Shown here piece after piece: positions 7,720 to 15,985 of a DNA stretch of 64,000 bases. Origin of the DNA: Tenacibaculum finnmarkense (GTDB lineage: Bacteria > Bacteroidota > Bacteroidia > Flavobacteriales > Flavobacteriaceae); NCBI RefSeq assembly GCF_900239185.1, contig NZ_OENA01000023.1, positions 1-64,000 on the forward strand, written 5' to 3'. The notes under the pieces are model-generated. The model was given only the letters and a program-made list of their open reading frames with translations. It ran no database searches and had not been told where the DNA came from. A program made the translations under genes and the position numbers. Position 1 is the stretch's first letter. Each line of letters opens with the position of its first letter.

Positions 7720-10116
7720 TTACTTTTTATTTTTTTTCTTTCGGATAAAAAACCAACCCATCGGAATTAGTAATAATAAAGCGTATGAAAATAACGTAAT
7801 TTTATTTCCTGTTTCTATTATTTTCGGTTCGTATTTAAAGATAATTTCATGGTTTCCTTTTGGTATTTCCATACCTCGAAGTACATAATTAACTTGATAA
7901 TGTTGAGTTTTAACGCCATCTAAATAAGCATTCCAACCATCTTTATAATAAATTTCTGAAAATACAGCAAACTGATTTTCTTGCGTATCAGTTTTATAAA
8001 CTAAGGTTGTAACATCATTTTTAATTAATGATATTGTAGCCGTTGAATCTCTTTTAAATTGATTCGCTTTCGTATAATTTTTAGCATTAATTACAGCTGA
8101 TGTTTTAGTATTTAAACTATCTAAAACAACTATTTCTTCATCTGCCGATGTAACAATTTTTAAATTATTTACAAACCATGCATTTCCGTTTGCGTCCGTA
8201 TTTTCTTGTAATTTATCATCACCAACAATAAAGTATTTTGCATTTAGCATATTTAATACTTCCATATTATTTTTTGAAATTTGATACTCAAATAATTCTT
8301 GATATCGCTTCATTTTGGCTGCATGATATCCTCCTATCGAATTATGAAAATACGATGTTCTTCCATCTTGCATAGGATTTACGCTAAAATTTGCTACACG
8401 ATAATGGCTCTTATCTTTTAAAATTTCTTTATCAGTTTTGGTTGCTGTAAATGGTTTTAATACTTTTCTAGCCGTTTTAAAATCTTCTTTATTTACGTAT
8501 TTAATATCAACAGAAACTAAATCGAAAATAATTAAAGCTCCTAAAATTAGTATAACAGGCACTTGTTTTAATTTTCCTTTCAGATAAAACCACAACAATA
8601 CAGCTGATGCTAAAATCAATAAAAAAGAACGAACACTATCTTTAAATAACATGGCTTTTCTGTCAGTAATTAAGGCATCAATTAAAGTTGGTAATTCTTG
8701 ATATTGCGCATCTCTTAATCCTTCAAAAGCAAATAAACTTGAACCAAAAAGTGCAAATAATAAAGTAATTCCTCCTAAAACATAAAAAGCATTTTTTAAA
8801 GCATTTTCTTTTTCTTCGGATGCTATTTTTGAACAAAATAAATCACGTAAAGCAATAATACCTAATAAAGGAACGCATAATTCTGCAATTACTTGAATTG
8901 ATGAAACTGCTCTAAACTTATTATACAACGGAACATAATCAATAAAAAAGTTAGTGATTCCAGCAAAATTTTTCCCCCAACTTAATACTATTGAAAAAAT
9001 AGTCGCTGATACTAACCAATATTTTAAACGTCCTTTTACCAAGAAAACACCTAAAAAGAACAAGAAAAATAAAATTGCTCCAATATATGCGGGTGCTTCT
9101 ACAATTGGTTGTGTTCCCCAATAGGTTAAAACTTGTTTCGAATATTCTTTAGCAACATTTCTACCTGCATTTTTTTCTAAAGTTTGATAAAACTCAGAAT
9201 TTTCGCCTAATTCTTCAACAGTTCCACCGCCCATAAAACGAGGAATTATCAAATTAAAAGTTTCCGCAATTCCGTAACTATATTCTGTGATATACGATTT
9301 ATCTAAACCTGTTGATTTTTCTTTTGGAGAACCGTCTGGATTAATAGTTAATGCCGATTTTCCTCGAGTACTAAAATCGCCATATTGTTTCATCGATAAT
9401 AATCGAGTTGAATTTACACCCAAACCAATCGACATCGCTGCAACTAAAACAACTGCTTGTTTTGCAAATACAGGCAAACTTTTAGTTTTAAATGCCTCAA
9501 TAAATTCAACAATTCCTAAAATCAACAAACAAAAACCTAAATAATAGGTCATCTGCGGGTGATTTGTATAAACTTCTAACGCCATTGCTAAGGCAGTTAG
9601 CACAAATCCTAGTAAATATTTTTTCCTAAAAACATATAAAACTCCTGCAATTACCACGGGCATATAACCGATTGCATGGGCTTTTGCATTGTGTCCTGCT
9701 CCAAAAATAATAATTAAATAGGTAGAAAACCCAAAGGATAAACTTCCTAAAATGGCTAATTTCCAATCGACTTTTAAAGCCGTTAATAAGATAAAAAATC
9801 CGAAGAAATATAAAAACAAATAATCGGCCGGACGTGGTAAAAAACGAATCGCTTTATCAATATAACGTACAAAATCATTCGGATAATACGCGCTAACCTG
9901 ATATGCTGGCATTCCGCTAAAGGCATTTCCTAGCCAATATGGTTCTTCTCCTTTATCAATTCGATACTCTTTTACTTCTTTTGACATCCCTATAAACTGA
10001 GTAATGTCATTCTGTTTTATTTGTTTACCGCTTAAAACTGGGTTAAAATACAACAACGATATAATTGCAAAAACAACAAGTGCAATTGCAAAGGGCATCA
10101 TTTTTTTATAATTCAT
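7720..10116 (-). CDS. YfhO family multi-spanning membrane protein
   Basis: The protein has 798 residues with about 13 membrane helices in its first 550 residues, a large extracytoplasmic domain at about 560-770, a final helix and a basic tail (FIRKKKNKK). This matches the YfhO family, GT-C-type proteins that in Gram-positives decorate teichoic acids and in Bacteroidota are widespread but uncharacterised. The N-terminal loop (PVLSGKQIKQNDITQFIGM) contains the acidic residue expected after TM1 in GT-C enzymes. The gene leads the polysaccharide operon, 28 bases upstream of the methyltransferase, which suggests lipid-linked sugar transfer outside the membrane. Confidence 0.85.
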   Translation of the reverse strand: MNYKKMMPFAIALVVFAIISLLYFNPVLSGKQIKQNDITQFIGMSKEVKEYRIDKGEEPYWLGNAFSGMPAYQVSAYYPNDFVRYIDKAIRFLPRPADYLFLYFFGFFILLTALKVDWKLAILGSLSFGFSTYLIIIFGAGHNAKAHAIGYMPVVIAGVLYVFRKKYLLGFVLTALAMALEVYTNHPQMTYYLGFCLLILGIVEFIEAFKTKSLPVFAKQAVVLVAAMSIGLGVNSTRLLSMKQYGDFSTRGKSALTINPDGSPKEKSTGLDKSYITEYSYGIAETFNLIIPRFMGGGTVEELGENSEFYQTLEKNAGRNVAKEYSKQVLTYWGTQPIVEAPAYIGAILFFLFFLGVFLVKGRLKYWLVSATIFSIVLSWGKNFAGITNFFIDYVPLYNKFRAVSSIQVIAELCVPLLGIIALRDLFCSKIASEEKENALKNAFYVLGGITLLFALFGSSLFAFEGLRDAQYQELPTLIDALITDRKAMLFKDSVRSFLLILASAVLLWFYLKGKLKQVPVILILGALIIFDLVSVDIKYVNKEDFKTARKVLKPFTATKTDKEILKDKSHYRVANFSVNPMQDGRTSYFHNSIGGYHAAKMKRYQELFEYQISKNNMEVLNMLNAKYFIVGDDKLQENTDANGNAWFVNNLKIVTSADEEIVVLDSLNTKTSAVINAKNYTKANQFKRDSTATISLIKNDVTTLVYKTDTQENQFAVFSEIYYKDGWNAYLDGVKTQHYQVNYVLRGMEIPKGNHEIIFKYEPKIIETGNKITLFSYALLLLIPMGWFFIRKKKNKK

Positions 10117-10140
10117 AATTACTCTAAAAGTATGTAAACG

Positions 10141-10452
10141 TTAATCTATTTCTTCAAAATCAACATATTCTCCTACTGAATTGTTGGTTTTATTTATGTT
10201 TTTTGAACTAGTTGCTGGGTTTTTATCAACCACAGTTTTTCCTATTTCAACATCGTTTTGTTGTTTATTCTGATGCTGATTTTGCTGATTATTAAACTGC
10301 TGTTCCGCTTTTTTCTGAACTTTATTTACTGCCTTTTTTAATAAGTAAGGACCAAATAATTTCATTAGAAATTTAGAAATATAATAAAACGCCAGAATGT
10401 ATAGTATCATTTTAAAAAGACCTGCTATTCCTGCTTCATTGATGTGTGTCAT
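10141..10452 (-). CDS. DUF4834 family small membrane protein
   Basis: The protein has 103 residues from the ATG at 10452; a GTG two codons upstream is the alternative start. It has one membrane helix (LFKMILYILAFYYISKFLMKLFG), then a basic stretch (KKAVNKVQKKAEQQF), a Gln/Asn-rich linker and an acidic end (GEYVDFEEID). This is the DUF4834 pattern seen in Flavobacteriia next to YfhO. The gene lies 24 bases upstream of yfhO on the same strand, so it probably opens the operon. The function is unknown. Confidence 0.75.
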   Translation of the reverse strand: MTHINEAGIAGLFKMILYILAFYYISKFLMKLFGPYLLKKAVNKVQKKAEQQFNNQQNQHQNKQQNDVEIGKTVVDKNPATSSKNINKTNNSVGEYVDFEEID

Positions 10453-10590
10453 ATTCACTTTTTAATAAAAAATTAATCAAAAATAACAATTTGAAGCAAA
10501 ACAAACCGTTAAGACTTTACAAAACTTATATTAAATAGTAATTTCTATTTTATGTATGTTTGTAGTAATTGTATAAATTGATGTTATAAC

Positions 10591-11985
10591 ATGATTAAGA
10601 AACTCCTTTTGCTTTTTATTTTTTGCTCTTGCCTAGCTGTAAACGCTCAGTATACAACGGTTATAAATTCCAATCGTCCAGGGTTTTCTGAAAGCCCTTA
10701 TAGTGTTGGTTTAGGTATTTATCAATTTGAAACAGGAGTGTTTTTTAGAAAAGCAAAAGCAACGCCTACCTTTAGTAATCCAGAGGCCTTCGGATTGAAT
10801 CTTTTATTTAGAACAAGTTTTTTTACTGAAAAATTAGAATTTAACGTAAACACAAGCCTTCAAAAAGATAAAATTACCTTTAAAAATGTCTTTGAATCAT
10901 CTACTAATAAAACAGGATTAAGTGAGCTTACTTTGGCGGCTAAATATTTAGTGTACGCGCCTAAATATGATGATAAAAAAAAAGAAATTAGAAGTTGGAA
11001 AAAAAGACATTCTTTTGATTATAAAAGACTAATTCCGCATGTTGGTGTTTATGTAGGTGCTAATTTTGGAAGTGTTTTAATGGAACATCATCAAAAAGGA
11101 GGTATCAATGCAAAGGCAGGGATTTTACTTCAACATGAACTTTCAGACAAATTATACGTTATTACAAACGTTTTTTATAATTATATTGGTAGTGATTTTA
11201 AAGAAATGTCATACATCGTTACCGCTACTAAAAACTTAAACGATTATTGGTCTGCTTTTGCAGAAATACAAGGAACTTCTGATCAATACCAAGACAAAAC
11301 AAATATTGGCGTTGGCGCAGCGTATTTATATAGTGAAAACTTACAATTTAACGCAACTCTTAGAGGAACTTTACAACAAAAAGAACTTGGAATGTATGCC
11401 GGTTTAGGAGCTTCTTACCGATTAAATAAACACCACGATAAATTTTTAGAAGTAGATGAGTTTGGAAATAAAATTGAAGAACAAGAGGAAGAAGGTTATG
11501 ACGAAAACAAAGGCTTTTTTGGTCGTTTAATCGCTAAAGTTAAAGGATTATTCAAAAATAAAAACAAACAAACTATTACCGTTAAAAATGGTGAAAAAGA
11601 AGAAAAAATAACCATTGATAAACCTAGAAGAACTCGTTCTAAATCATTAATTGAAATGATAACGAAAGAGGATAAAAAAGAGAAGAAAAAAACAACAAAA
11701 GAAGCAAAGAAAGCAGCTAAAAAAGCGAAAAAGAAAGCGAAAAAAGAGCTTAAAAACATAGAGAAAGAGCGTTTAAAAGCTGAAAAAGACAGTAATAAAG
11801 AGGCGGAACGTAAAGAAAAAGAACGCTTAAAACTTGAAAAAAGCATTCAGAAAGAAGCCGAAAAAGAAGCTAAAAAGAAAGAAAAAGAGCGATTAAAACT
11901 CGAAAAGGAAATAAAAGAACTCGAAGAGGACTTAAAAGAAGAAGAAAAGGATAAAGAAAAGGATGAAGAAAAAGAGGACGATTAA
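10591..11985 (+). CDS. outer-membrane beta-barrel protein with long charged C-terminal tail
   Basis: The protein has 464 residues. A signal peptide ends in VNAQ, followed by about 270 residues of amphipathic beta strands resembling the meta-pathway phenol-degradation/transporter-like barrels (opening with NSNRPGFSESPYSVG). From about residue 290 to the end it becomes extremely Lys/Glu-rich, with three copies of KERLKxEK, and is predicted to form a long charged coiled coil. A possible -7 box, TATGTTTG at 10555-10562, precedes it. The barrel probably sits in the outer membrane with the tail in the periplasm. The substrate is unknown. Confidence 0.75.
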   Translation: MIKKLLLLFIFCSCLAVNAQYTTVINSNRPGFSESPYSVGLGIYQFETGVFFRKAKATPTFSNPEAFGLNLLFRTSFFTEKLEFNVNTSLQKDKITFKNVFESSTNKTGLSELTLAAKYLVYAPKYDDKKKEIRSWKKRHSFDYKRLIPHVGVYVGANFGSVLMEHHQKGGINAKAGILLQHELSDKLYVITNVFYNYIGSDFKEMSYIVTATKNLNDYWSAFAEIQGTSDQYQDKTNIGVGAAYLYSENLQFNATLRGTLQQKELGMYAGLGASYRLNKHHDKFLEVDEFGNKIEEQEEEGYDENKGFFGRLIAKVKGLFKNKNKQTITVKNGEKEEKITIDKPRRTRSKSLIEMITKEDKKEKKKTTKEAKKAAKKAKKKAKKELKNIEKERLKAEKDSNKEAERKEKERLKLEKSIQKEAEKEAKKKEKERLKLEKEIKELEEDLKEEEKDKEKDEEKEDD

Positions 11986-11991
11986 AAATAG

Positions 11992-11999
11992 TACATTTG
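11992..11999 (+). promoter_or_regulatory. TAnnTTTG -7 box just before the acyltransferase gene
   Basis: TACATTTG fits the Bacteroidota -7 consensus and ends five bases before the ATG at 12004. A transcript from it would have almost no leader. No clear -33 TTG lies at the usual distance, so the call is tentative. Confidence 0.4.
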
Positions 12000-12003
12000 C
12001 TCT

Positions 12004-13122
12004 ATGATTAAAATTAAAGAAGTATTTTCTAAGAAGGAAATGAAACAATTTGTAAAGTTTCCTTTTTCTCTTTATAAAGACAATAAAAACTGGGTTCCTC
12101 CTATTATTAATGACGAACTTGATAATTTTGACAAAGATAAAAACCCTGTTTTTGAATATGCAAAAGCACATTTTTTTATCGCCCTAGAAAACAATAAAAT
12201 TGTAGGAAGAGTTGCAGCAATTATCAATACCTATGAAATTGAAAAACAAGGCATCAAAAAAATGCGTTTCGGTTGGTTTGACGCTATTGATAATATAAAA
12301 GTTACCCAAGCTTTGCTCAACAAGGTCAAAGAAGTTGGGCGAGATAATAACCTAGAATTTATTGAAGGACCGGTTGGTTTTAATAACTTAGATAAAACAG
12401 GTGTTTTAGTCGATGGTTTTGACCATATCGGAACGATGATTACTTGGTATAATCACCCGTATTATGCACATCATTTTGAGCAATTAGGCTTTCAAAAAGA
12501 AAAAGAATACTTAGAAAACAAATTCCTTTTCAAAAATGTAGATGAAGTAAAATATGGTAAAGCAAGCAGCTTAATTCAAAGAAGATACGGCTTAAAACCC
12601 TTAGATTTTACTTCCACAAAAAAAATAATGCCCTATGTTGATGAAATGTTTGAATTGTTTAGTAAATCATATTCAAAATTATCAACATACGTGCCTATTT
12701 CTGATGCACAAATAACCCATTTTAAAGAAAAATATATTAGTTTTATCAATCCTGAGTATATCAAATTCGTAGTTGATAAAAATGATAAATTAGTTGCCTT
12801 TGCCATTGTAATGCCCTCTTTTTCAGAAGCACTTCAAAAAGCTAACGGTAAACTTTTACCCTTCGGATTATTTCATTTATTAAATGCTCGTAAAAATTCA
12901 AAAGACGTTACTTTTTACTTAATCGGTGTGGCTCCTGAGTATCAAAACAAAGGTGTTATTGCTATTATTTTTAAACAATATTGTGAAACTTTTGCTAAAA
13001 AAGGCATTGTAAATTGCATTAGAACTCCCGAGTTAGAAGACAATACAGCAATTCATCAAATTTGGAAAGATTTTAATCCGACAACTCACAAAAGAAGAAG
13101 AACTTATAAACTTAATTTATAA
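12004..13122 (+). CDS. GNAT-like acyltransferase family protein
   Basis: The protein has 372 residues. A C-terminal acetyl-CoA-binding motif of the GNAT type is visible (FYLIGVAPEYQNKGVIAIIF, similar to the V-x-P-x-x-Q-x-x-G motif), together with an N-terminal half containing VGRVAAIIN and EGPVGFNNLDKTG, which suggests two GNAT-like halves. Homologues in flavobacteria are sometimes labelled GTP cyclohydrolase, which nothing in this sequence supports. It ends two bases before the rsmE start codon, so they form an operon. The acceptor is unknown. Confidence 0.65.
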   Translation: MIKIKEVFSKKEMKQFVKFPFSLYKDNKNWVPPIINDELDNFDKDKNPVFEYAKAHFFIALENNKIVGRVAAIINTYEIEKQGIKKMRFGWFDAIDNIKVTQALLNKVKEVGRDNNLEFIEGPVGFNNLDKTGVLVDGFDHIGTMITWYNHPYYAHHFEQLGFQKEKEYLENKFLFKNVDEVKYGKASSLIQRRYGLKPLDFTSTKKIMPYVDEMFELFSKSYSKLSTYVPISDAQITHFKEKYISFINPEYIKFVVDKNDKLVAFAIVMPSFSEALQKANGKLLPFGLFHLLNARKNSKDVTFYLIGVAPEYQNKGVIAIIFKQYCETFAKKGIVNCIRTPELEDNTAIHQIWKDFNPTTHKRRRTYKLNL

Positions 13123-13124
13123 TA

Positions 13125-13835
13125 ATGCAGTTATTTTTTAATCCTGATATTACCACAGAAACAACACAAATTACTTTTGACAAAGAAGAAAGTAGGCATA
13201 TTGTACGTGTTTTAAGAAAAAAAGAAGGCGATATTTTACAAATAACCAACGGTGCTGGTTTTTTATTTTCGGTATCAATAACCATCGCTAATGATAAAAG
13301 ATGTCTTACAACCGTTGTAAAATATGAAGAAAAACCAAACAATAGAGATTATTACCTACACGTTGCCATTGCGCCAACTAAAAATAACGATCGGTTAGAA
13401 TGGTTTTTAGAAAAGGCCACCGAAATTGGTATTGATGAAATTACACCTATTATTTGTGATAATTCTGAAAGAAAAATCGTTAAAATTGATCGATTAAATA
13501 AAATTGTACAGGCGGCAATGAAGCAATCCTTACAATTTACCTTGCCTAAACTAAACGATCCTATTAAATTATCAGAATTTTTAAAAAAAGATGTTACTTC
13601 TAAATTATTTATAGCACACTGTGAAGAAAATATTGAAAAAAAATTATTAAAAAACATTGCTGATAAAAATGAAAACTACACAATTTTAATAGGGCCTGAA
13701 GGAGATTTCTCATCAAAAGAGATTGATTACGCTTTAAATCATAATTTTAAGCCGATTTCGCTAGGCGATAATAGGTTAAGAACCGAAACCGCTGGTTTAA
13801 ATGTAGTACAAAGTATTGCTTTTATTCATCAGTAA
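13125..13835 (+). CDS. rsmE: 16S rRNA (uracil-1498-N3)-methyltransferase
   Basis: The protein has 236 residues, the usual RsmE length. It methylates U1498 in the ribosomal decoding centre using SAM. The N-terminal PUA-like domain begins with MQLFFNP and contains ESRHIVRVLRKKEGD. The C-terminal SPOUT knot carries EKATEIGIDEITPIICDNSERK, LIGPEGDFSSKEI and SLGDNRLRTETAGLNV, which are the diagnostic family motifs. It follows the acyltransferase gene by two bases. A promoter for the next gene is embedded in its 3' end. Confidence 0.95.
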   Translation: MQLFFNPDITTETTQITFDKEESRHIVRVLRKKEGDILQITNGAGFLFSVSITIANDKRCLTTVVKYEEKPNNRDYYLHVAIAPTKNNDRLEWFLEKATEIGIDEITPIICDNSERKIVKIDRLNKIVQAAMKQSLQFTLPKLNDPIKLSEFLKKDVTSKLFIAHCEENIEKKLLKNIADKNENYTILIGPEGDFSSKEIDYALNHNFKPISLGDNRLRTETAGLNVVQSIAFIHQ

Positions 13836-13846
13836 CTGTATATTTG
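13816..13846 (+). promoter_or_regulatory. promoter of the AraC-type regulator gene
   Basis: A TTG at 13816-13818 and TATATTTG at 13839-13846 are separated by 20 bases, matching the Bacteroidota consensus. The -33 element lies inside rsmE and the -7 box just after its stop. The start codon GTG follows at 13863. Confidence 0.55.
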
Positions 13847-13862
13847 ATACCAAAAATTTATA

Positions 13863-15062
13863 GTGAATATTAAAGATATATTTGATCTCTTTTTAATTGT
13901 TAGCGCTTTACATGGTTTTGCGTTTAACATCATATTGCTTTGTTCTAAAAACGGAAGAGAAAAAAGTATGCGGTATTTAAATTTATTAATTTTTGTTATC
14001 TCTTTGAATAATATTCAATCCTGGGGATTAGAACGAAATTTAATACAGCATCAATTTTCCTTAAATTACCTGCAAATTCCTTGGCACTTTTTAGCGATGC
14101 CCTTTTTGTATATGTTTTTAATTCACTATTTAAAGATAGCTAAAAAATCGTACAATTTATTAAAAATAATACTCCCAATGTTTTTAATAATCGTAATCAC
14201 GCAGGTTACCTTTATGTATAATTACAATATTCCTGATTCGCCTGAAAAATTAAACCGTATATACGAACAATACAGTTCATTTGAAGAGGGGCTTAGTTTA
14301 TTGGTGTCATTAATTATTTTTGTTTATTCTTTTTTTGTACTTAATAGAAAAGAAAAAATTAAATCTAAAATTATTACTTTTGATAGCTTAAAATGGTTGC
14401 ATACTTTTTTTAAACTAACTGCTATTGGCTATGTATTGTGGTTATTTGCGCTCGCTATTAAAATAAAATTAAACTTTACCAGTTTTATTTTTTCTTATTA
14501 TCCGCTTAGGGTTTATACAACATTACTTATTTATTGGCTAGGCTACCAAGGACTAAGACAGGTGCGAATATCGAAAGAACGTAAGCAAATAAGAAGAACA
14601 TTATTAATAGATTCAGATACCGATTTTAAGACAGACCTAAATACTGATTTTAAAACAGCTACTGATAAAAAACCAACGACTAATACAAGCCCAAACATAG
14701 AAAACACTATTCTTGACAAATACAAAGAACAGTTTTTAGAAATAGATACTTTTATTACTGATAATAAAAAATTTTTAGTTCCTAAATACACTTTGCAACA
14801 TCTTTCAAAAGATACAAAACTAAGTTCTAGTACACTTTCTTTAATTATAAATAAAGTTTCTGGTAAATCTTTTACCGATTATTTGAATGAAAAAAAGGTA
14901 AAACAAGCGAAAGTACTTTTACTAGATCCTAATTATTCAAACTATACAATTACCTCGATTGGTTTAGAATCGGGCTTTAATTCAAAATCAACTTTTTTTA
15001 CTGTTTTTAAAAAACAATCAGGATATACCCCTGTTCAGTTTAAAAAAGCATCGATTAATTAA
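13863..15062 (+). CDS. AraC-family regulator with N-terminal membrane domain
   Basis: The protein has 399 residues. About seven hydrophobic segments fill residues 5-235, then a polar linker rich in Asp and Thr with the DTDFKTDLNTDFKT repeat, then an AraC-type DNA-binding domain at about 290-399 (LQHLSKDTKLSSSTLSLIIN and TSIGLESGFNSKSTFFTVFKKQSGYTP). Such 7TM-AraC proteins are common in flavobacteria and are thought to sense a signal in the membrane and control neighbouring genes. The start is GTG; the next Met would remove the first helix. A perfect palindrome and a gene relic lie just downstream (15089-15273). Confidence 0.85.
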   Translation: MNIKDIFDLFLIVSALHGFAFNIILLCSKNGREKSMRYLNLLIFVISLNNIQSWGLERNLIQHQFSLNYLQIPWHFLAMPFLYMFLIHYLKIAKKSYNLLKIILPMFLIIVITQVTFMYNYNIPDSPEKLNRIYEQYSSFEEGLSLLVSLIIFVYSFFVLNRKEKIKSKIITFDSLKWLHTFFKLTAIGYVLWLFALAIKIKLNFTSFIFSYYPLRVYTTLLIYWLGYQGLRQVRISKERKQIRRTLLIDSDTDFKTDLNTDFKTATDKKPTTNTSPNIENTILDKYKEQFLEIDTFITDNKKFLVPKYTLQHLSKDTKLSSSTLSLIINKVSGKSFTDYLNEKKVKQAKVLLLDPNYSNYTITSIGLESGFNSKSTFFTVFKKQSGYTPVQFKKASIN

Positions 15063-15088
15063 AAAATAGTTAAAATTACGTAAAAATA

Positions 15089-15121
15089 GTTCGAAATCGT
15101 CCAAAATGGATGATTTCGAAC
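15089..15121. promoter_or_regulatory. 33-bp palindrome, probable AraC-type operator
   Basis: GTTCGAAATC and GATTTCGAAC are perfect 10-base inverted arms, with inner TCCA-AAA-TGGA also paired and one mismatched position between the two blocks. It starts 27 bases after the AraC gene stop and lies 20 bases upstream of a TAAATTTG -7 box, the place an activator would bind in a promoter lacking a -33 TTG. It is probably the target of the adjacent regulator. Confidence 0.6.
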
Positions 15122-15141
15122 CATACCTATATTTTTAAAGT

Positions 15142-15149
15142 TAAATTTG
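15142..15149 (+). promoter_or_regulatory. -7 box of the palindrome-controlled promoter
   Basis: TAAATTTG matches the TAnnTTTG consensus. No TTG exists at the normal -33 position; the palindrome 15089-15121 occupies that region instead. This pattern fits an activator-dependent promoter reading toward the micro-ORF at 15211. Confidence 0.45.
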
Positions 15150-15210
15150 TAGCCCACAAGAAAAAAGTCTTGTAAACAACATATTTACGAAATTATTAAG
15201 TTCATTAATA

Positions 15211-15273
15211 ATGAAAAAGAAGAGTATTCTATTAAAAACACCAATCGCTATATTGGTGTTTTTTATTGCCTAA
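15211..15273 (+). pseudogene. 20-codon micro-ORF, probable signal-peptide relic
   Basis: An ATG at 15211 opens a 20-codon frame ending in TAA at 15271-15273. The product begins MKKKSILLK and continues with a hydrophobic core (AILVFFIA), exactly like the first half of a Sec signal peptide, and then stops. It lies under a regulated-looking promoter beside a membrane AraC regulator, a place where an exported or TonB-linked target gene would be expected. I infer that it is the remnant of a deleted target gene. A functional small membrane peptide is the alternative. Confidence 0.4.
15234..15264 (+). terminator. intrinsic terminator within the micro-ORF
   Basis: AACACCAAT (15237-15245) pairs with ATTGGTGTT (15252-15260), preceded by an A run and followed by a T run. 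The hairpin overlaps the micro-ORF and would stop transcription from the palindrome-controlled promoter before the DUF4159 gene. Confidence 0.6.
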
Positions 15274-15282
15274 TTCTTTGTT

Positions 15283-15290
15283 TACTTTTG
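15283..15290 (+). promoter_or_regulatory. -7 box for the DUF4159 gene
   Basis: TACTTTTG fits the TAnnTTTG consensus and lies 17 bases before the ATG at 15307. A TTG at 15266-15268 is 14 bases upstream, shorter than the usual spacer. Confidence 0.35.
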
Positions 15291-15306
15291 TGTAAAGATT
15301 TTTTAG

Positions 15307-15948
15307 ATGAAAAACATATTATTTTTTATACTATTTATTAACTACAGTTTTATTAATGCCCAACAACTTGCTATTTTAAAATATAAAGGTGGTGGTGATT
15401 GGTATGCAAACCCAACGGCGTTACCTAACTTAATAAAATTTAGCAATACCAATGCCAATACTTTTATTGATAAAAAAATTAAGACCGTTACCCTTAATGA
15501 TGATACTATTAATAATTACCCTATTGTTTTTATAACAGGGCATGGTAATATTTTTTTTTCTGAAGAAGAAATAATTATACTAAGAAACTACTTAACCGCT
15601 GGTGGATTTTTACATATATCGGACAATTATGGTTTAGATACCTACATCCGAAGAGAGATTAAAAAAGTGTTTCCGACACTTGATTTTCAAGAAATCCCTA
15701 ACCAACACCCTATTTATCACCAAACATTTTCTTTTGATAAAGGACTGCCTAAAATTCATGAGCATAATAAAAAACCAGCGCAAGGGTTTGGGCTTTTTTA
15801 CAAAGGTAGATTGGTTGCGTTTTATGACTACGAAACAGATTTAAGTGATGGTTGGGAGAATTATGAAATTCATAATAATCCTGAAAAAACAAGAATAAAA
15901 GCTTTAAAAATGGGTGCCAATATCATAGAATATGCCTTTAAACATTAA
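15307..15948 (+). CDS. DUF4159 domain secreted protein
   Basis: The protein has 213 residues with a signal peptide ending in INAQ. The rest is a DUF4159 domain: LAILKYKGGGDWYANPTALPNL, YPIVFITGHGNIFFSEEE, LTAGGFLHISDNYG and QGFGLFYKGRLVAFYDYETDLSDGWE are its recognisable blocks. The domain has a class I glutamine-amidotransferase-like (ThuA-like) fold with no known activity. In flavobacteria it usually lies next to rsmE, from which it is separated here by the AraC gene and its relic. It is predicted to be periplasmic. Confidence 0.85.
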   Translation: MKNILFFILFINYSFINAQQLAILKYKGGGDWYANPTALPNLIKFSNTNANTFIDKKIKTVTLNDDTINNYPIVFITGHGNIFFSEEEIIILRNYLTAGGFLHISDNYGLDTYIRREIKKVFPTLDFQEIPNQHPIYHQTFSFDKGLPKIHEHNKKPAQGFGLFYKGRLVAFYDYETDLSDGWENYEIHNNPEKTRIKALKMGANIIEYAFKH

Positions 15949-15985
15949 TTTTAAGCATCAAAAATAGCCCTATTTTATAAAAAAT

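Noticed and set aside
9287..9544. Plus-strand ORF inside yfhO
   Set aside because: The minus-strand frame is continuous and recognisable, so this is a shadow.
11496..11846. Antisense ORF of 116 codons
   Set aside because: It is a Ser/Phe/Leu-rich mirror of the Lys/Glu-rich tail of the barrel gene and has no signals of its own.
12004..13122. GTP cyclohydrolase
   Set aside because: This label circulates for homologues, but the visible motif is of the acetyltransferase type and no cyclohydrolase motif is present.
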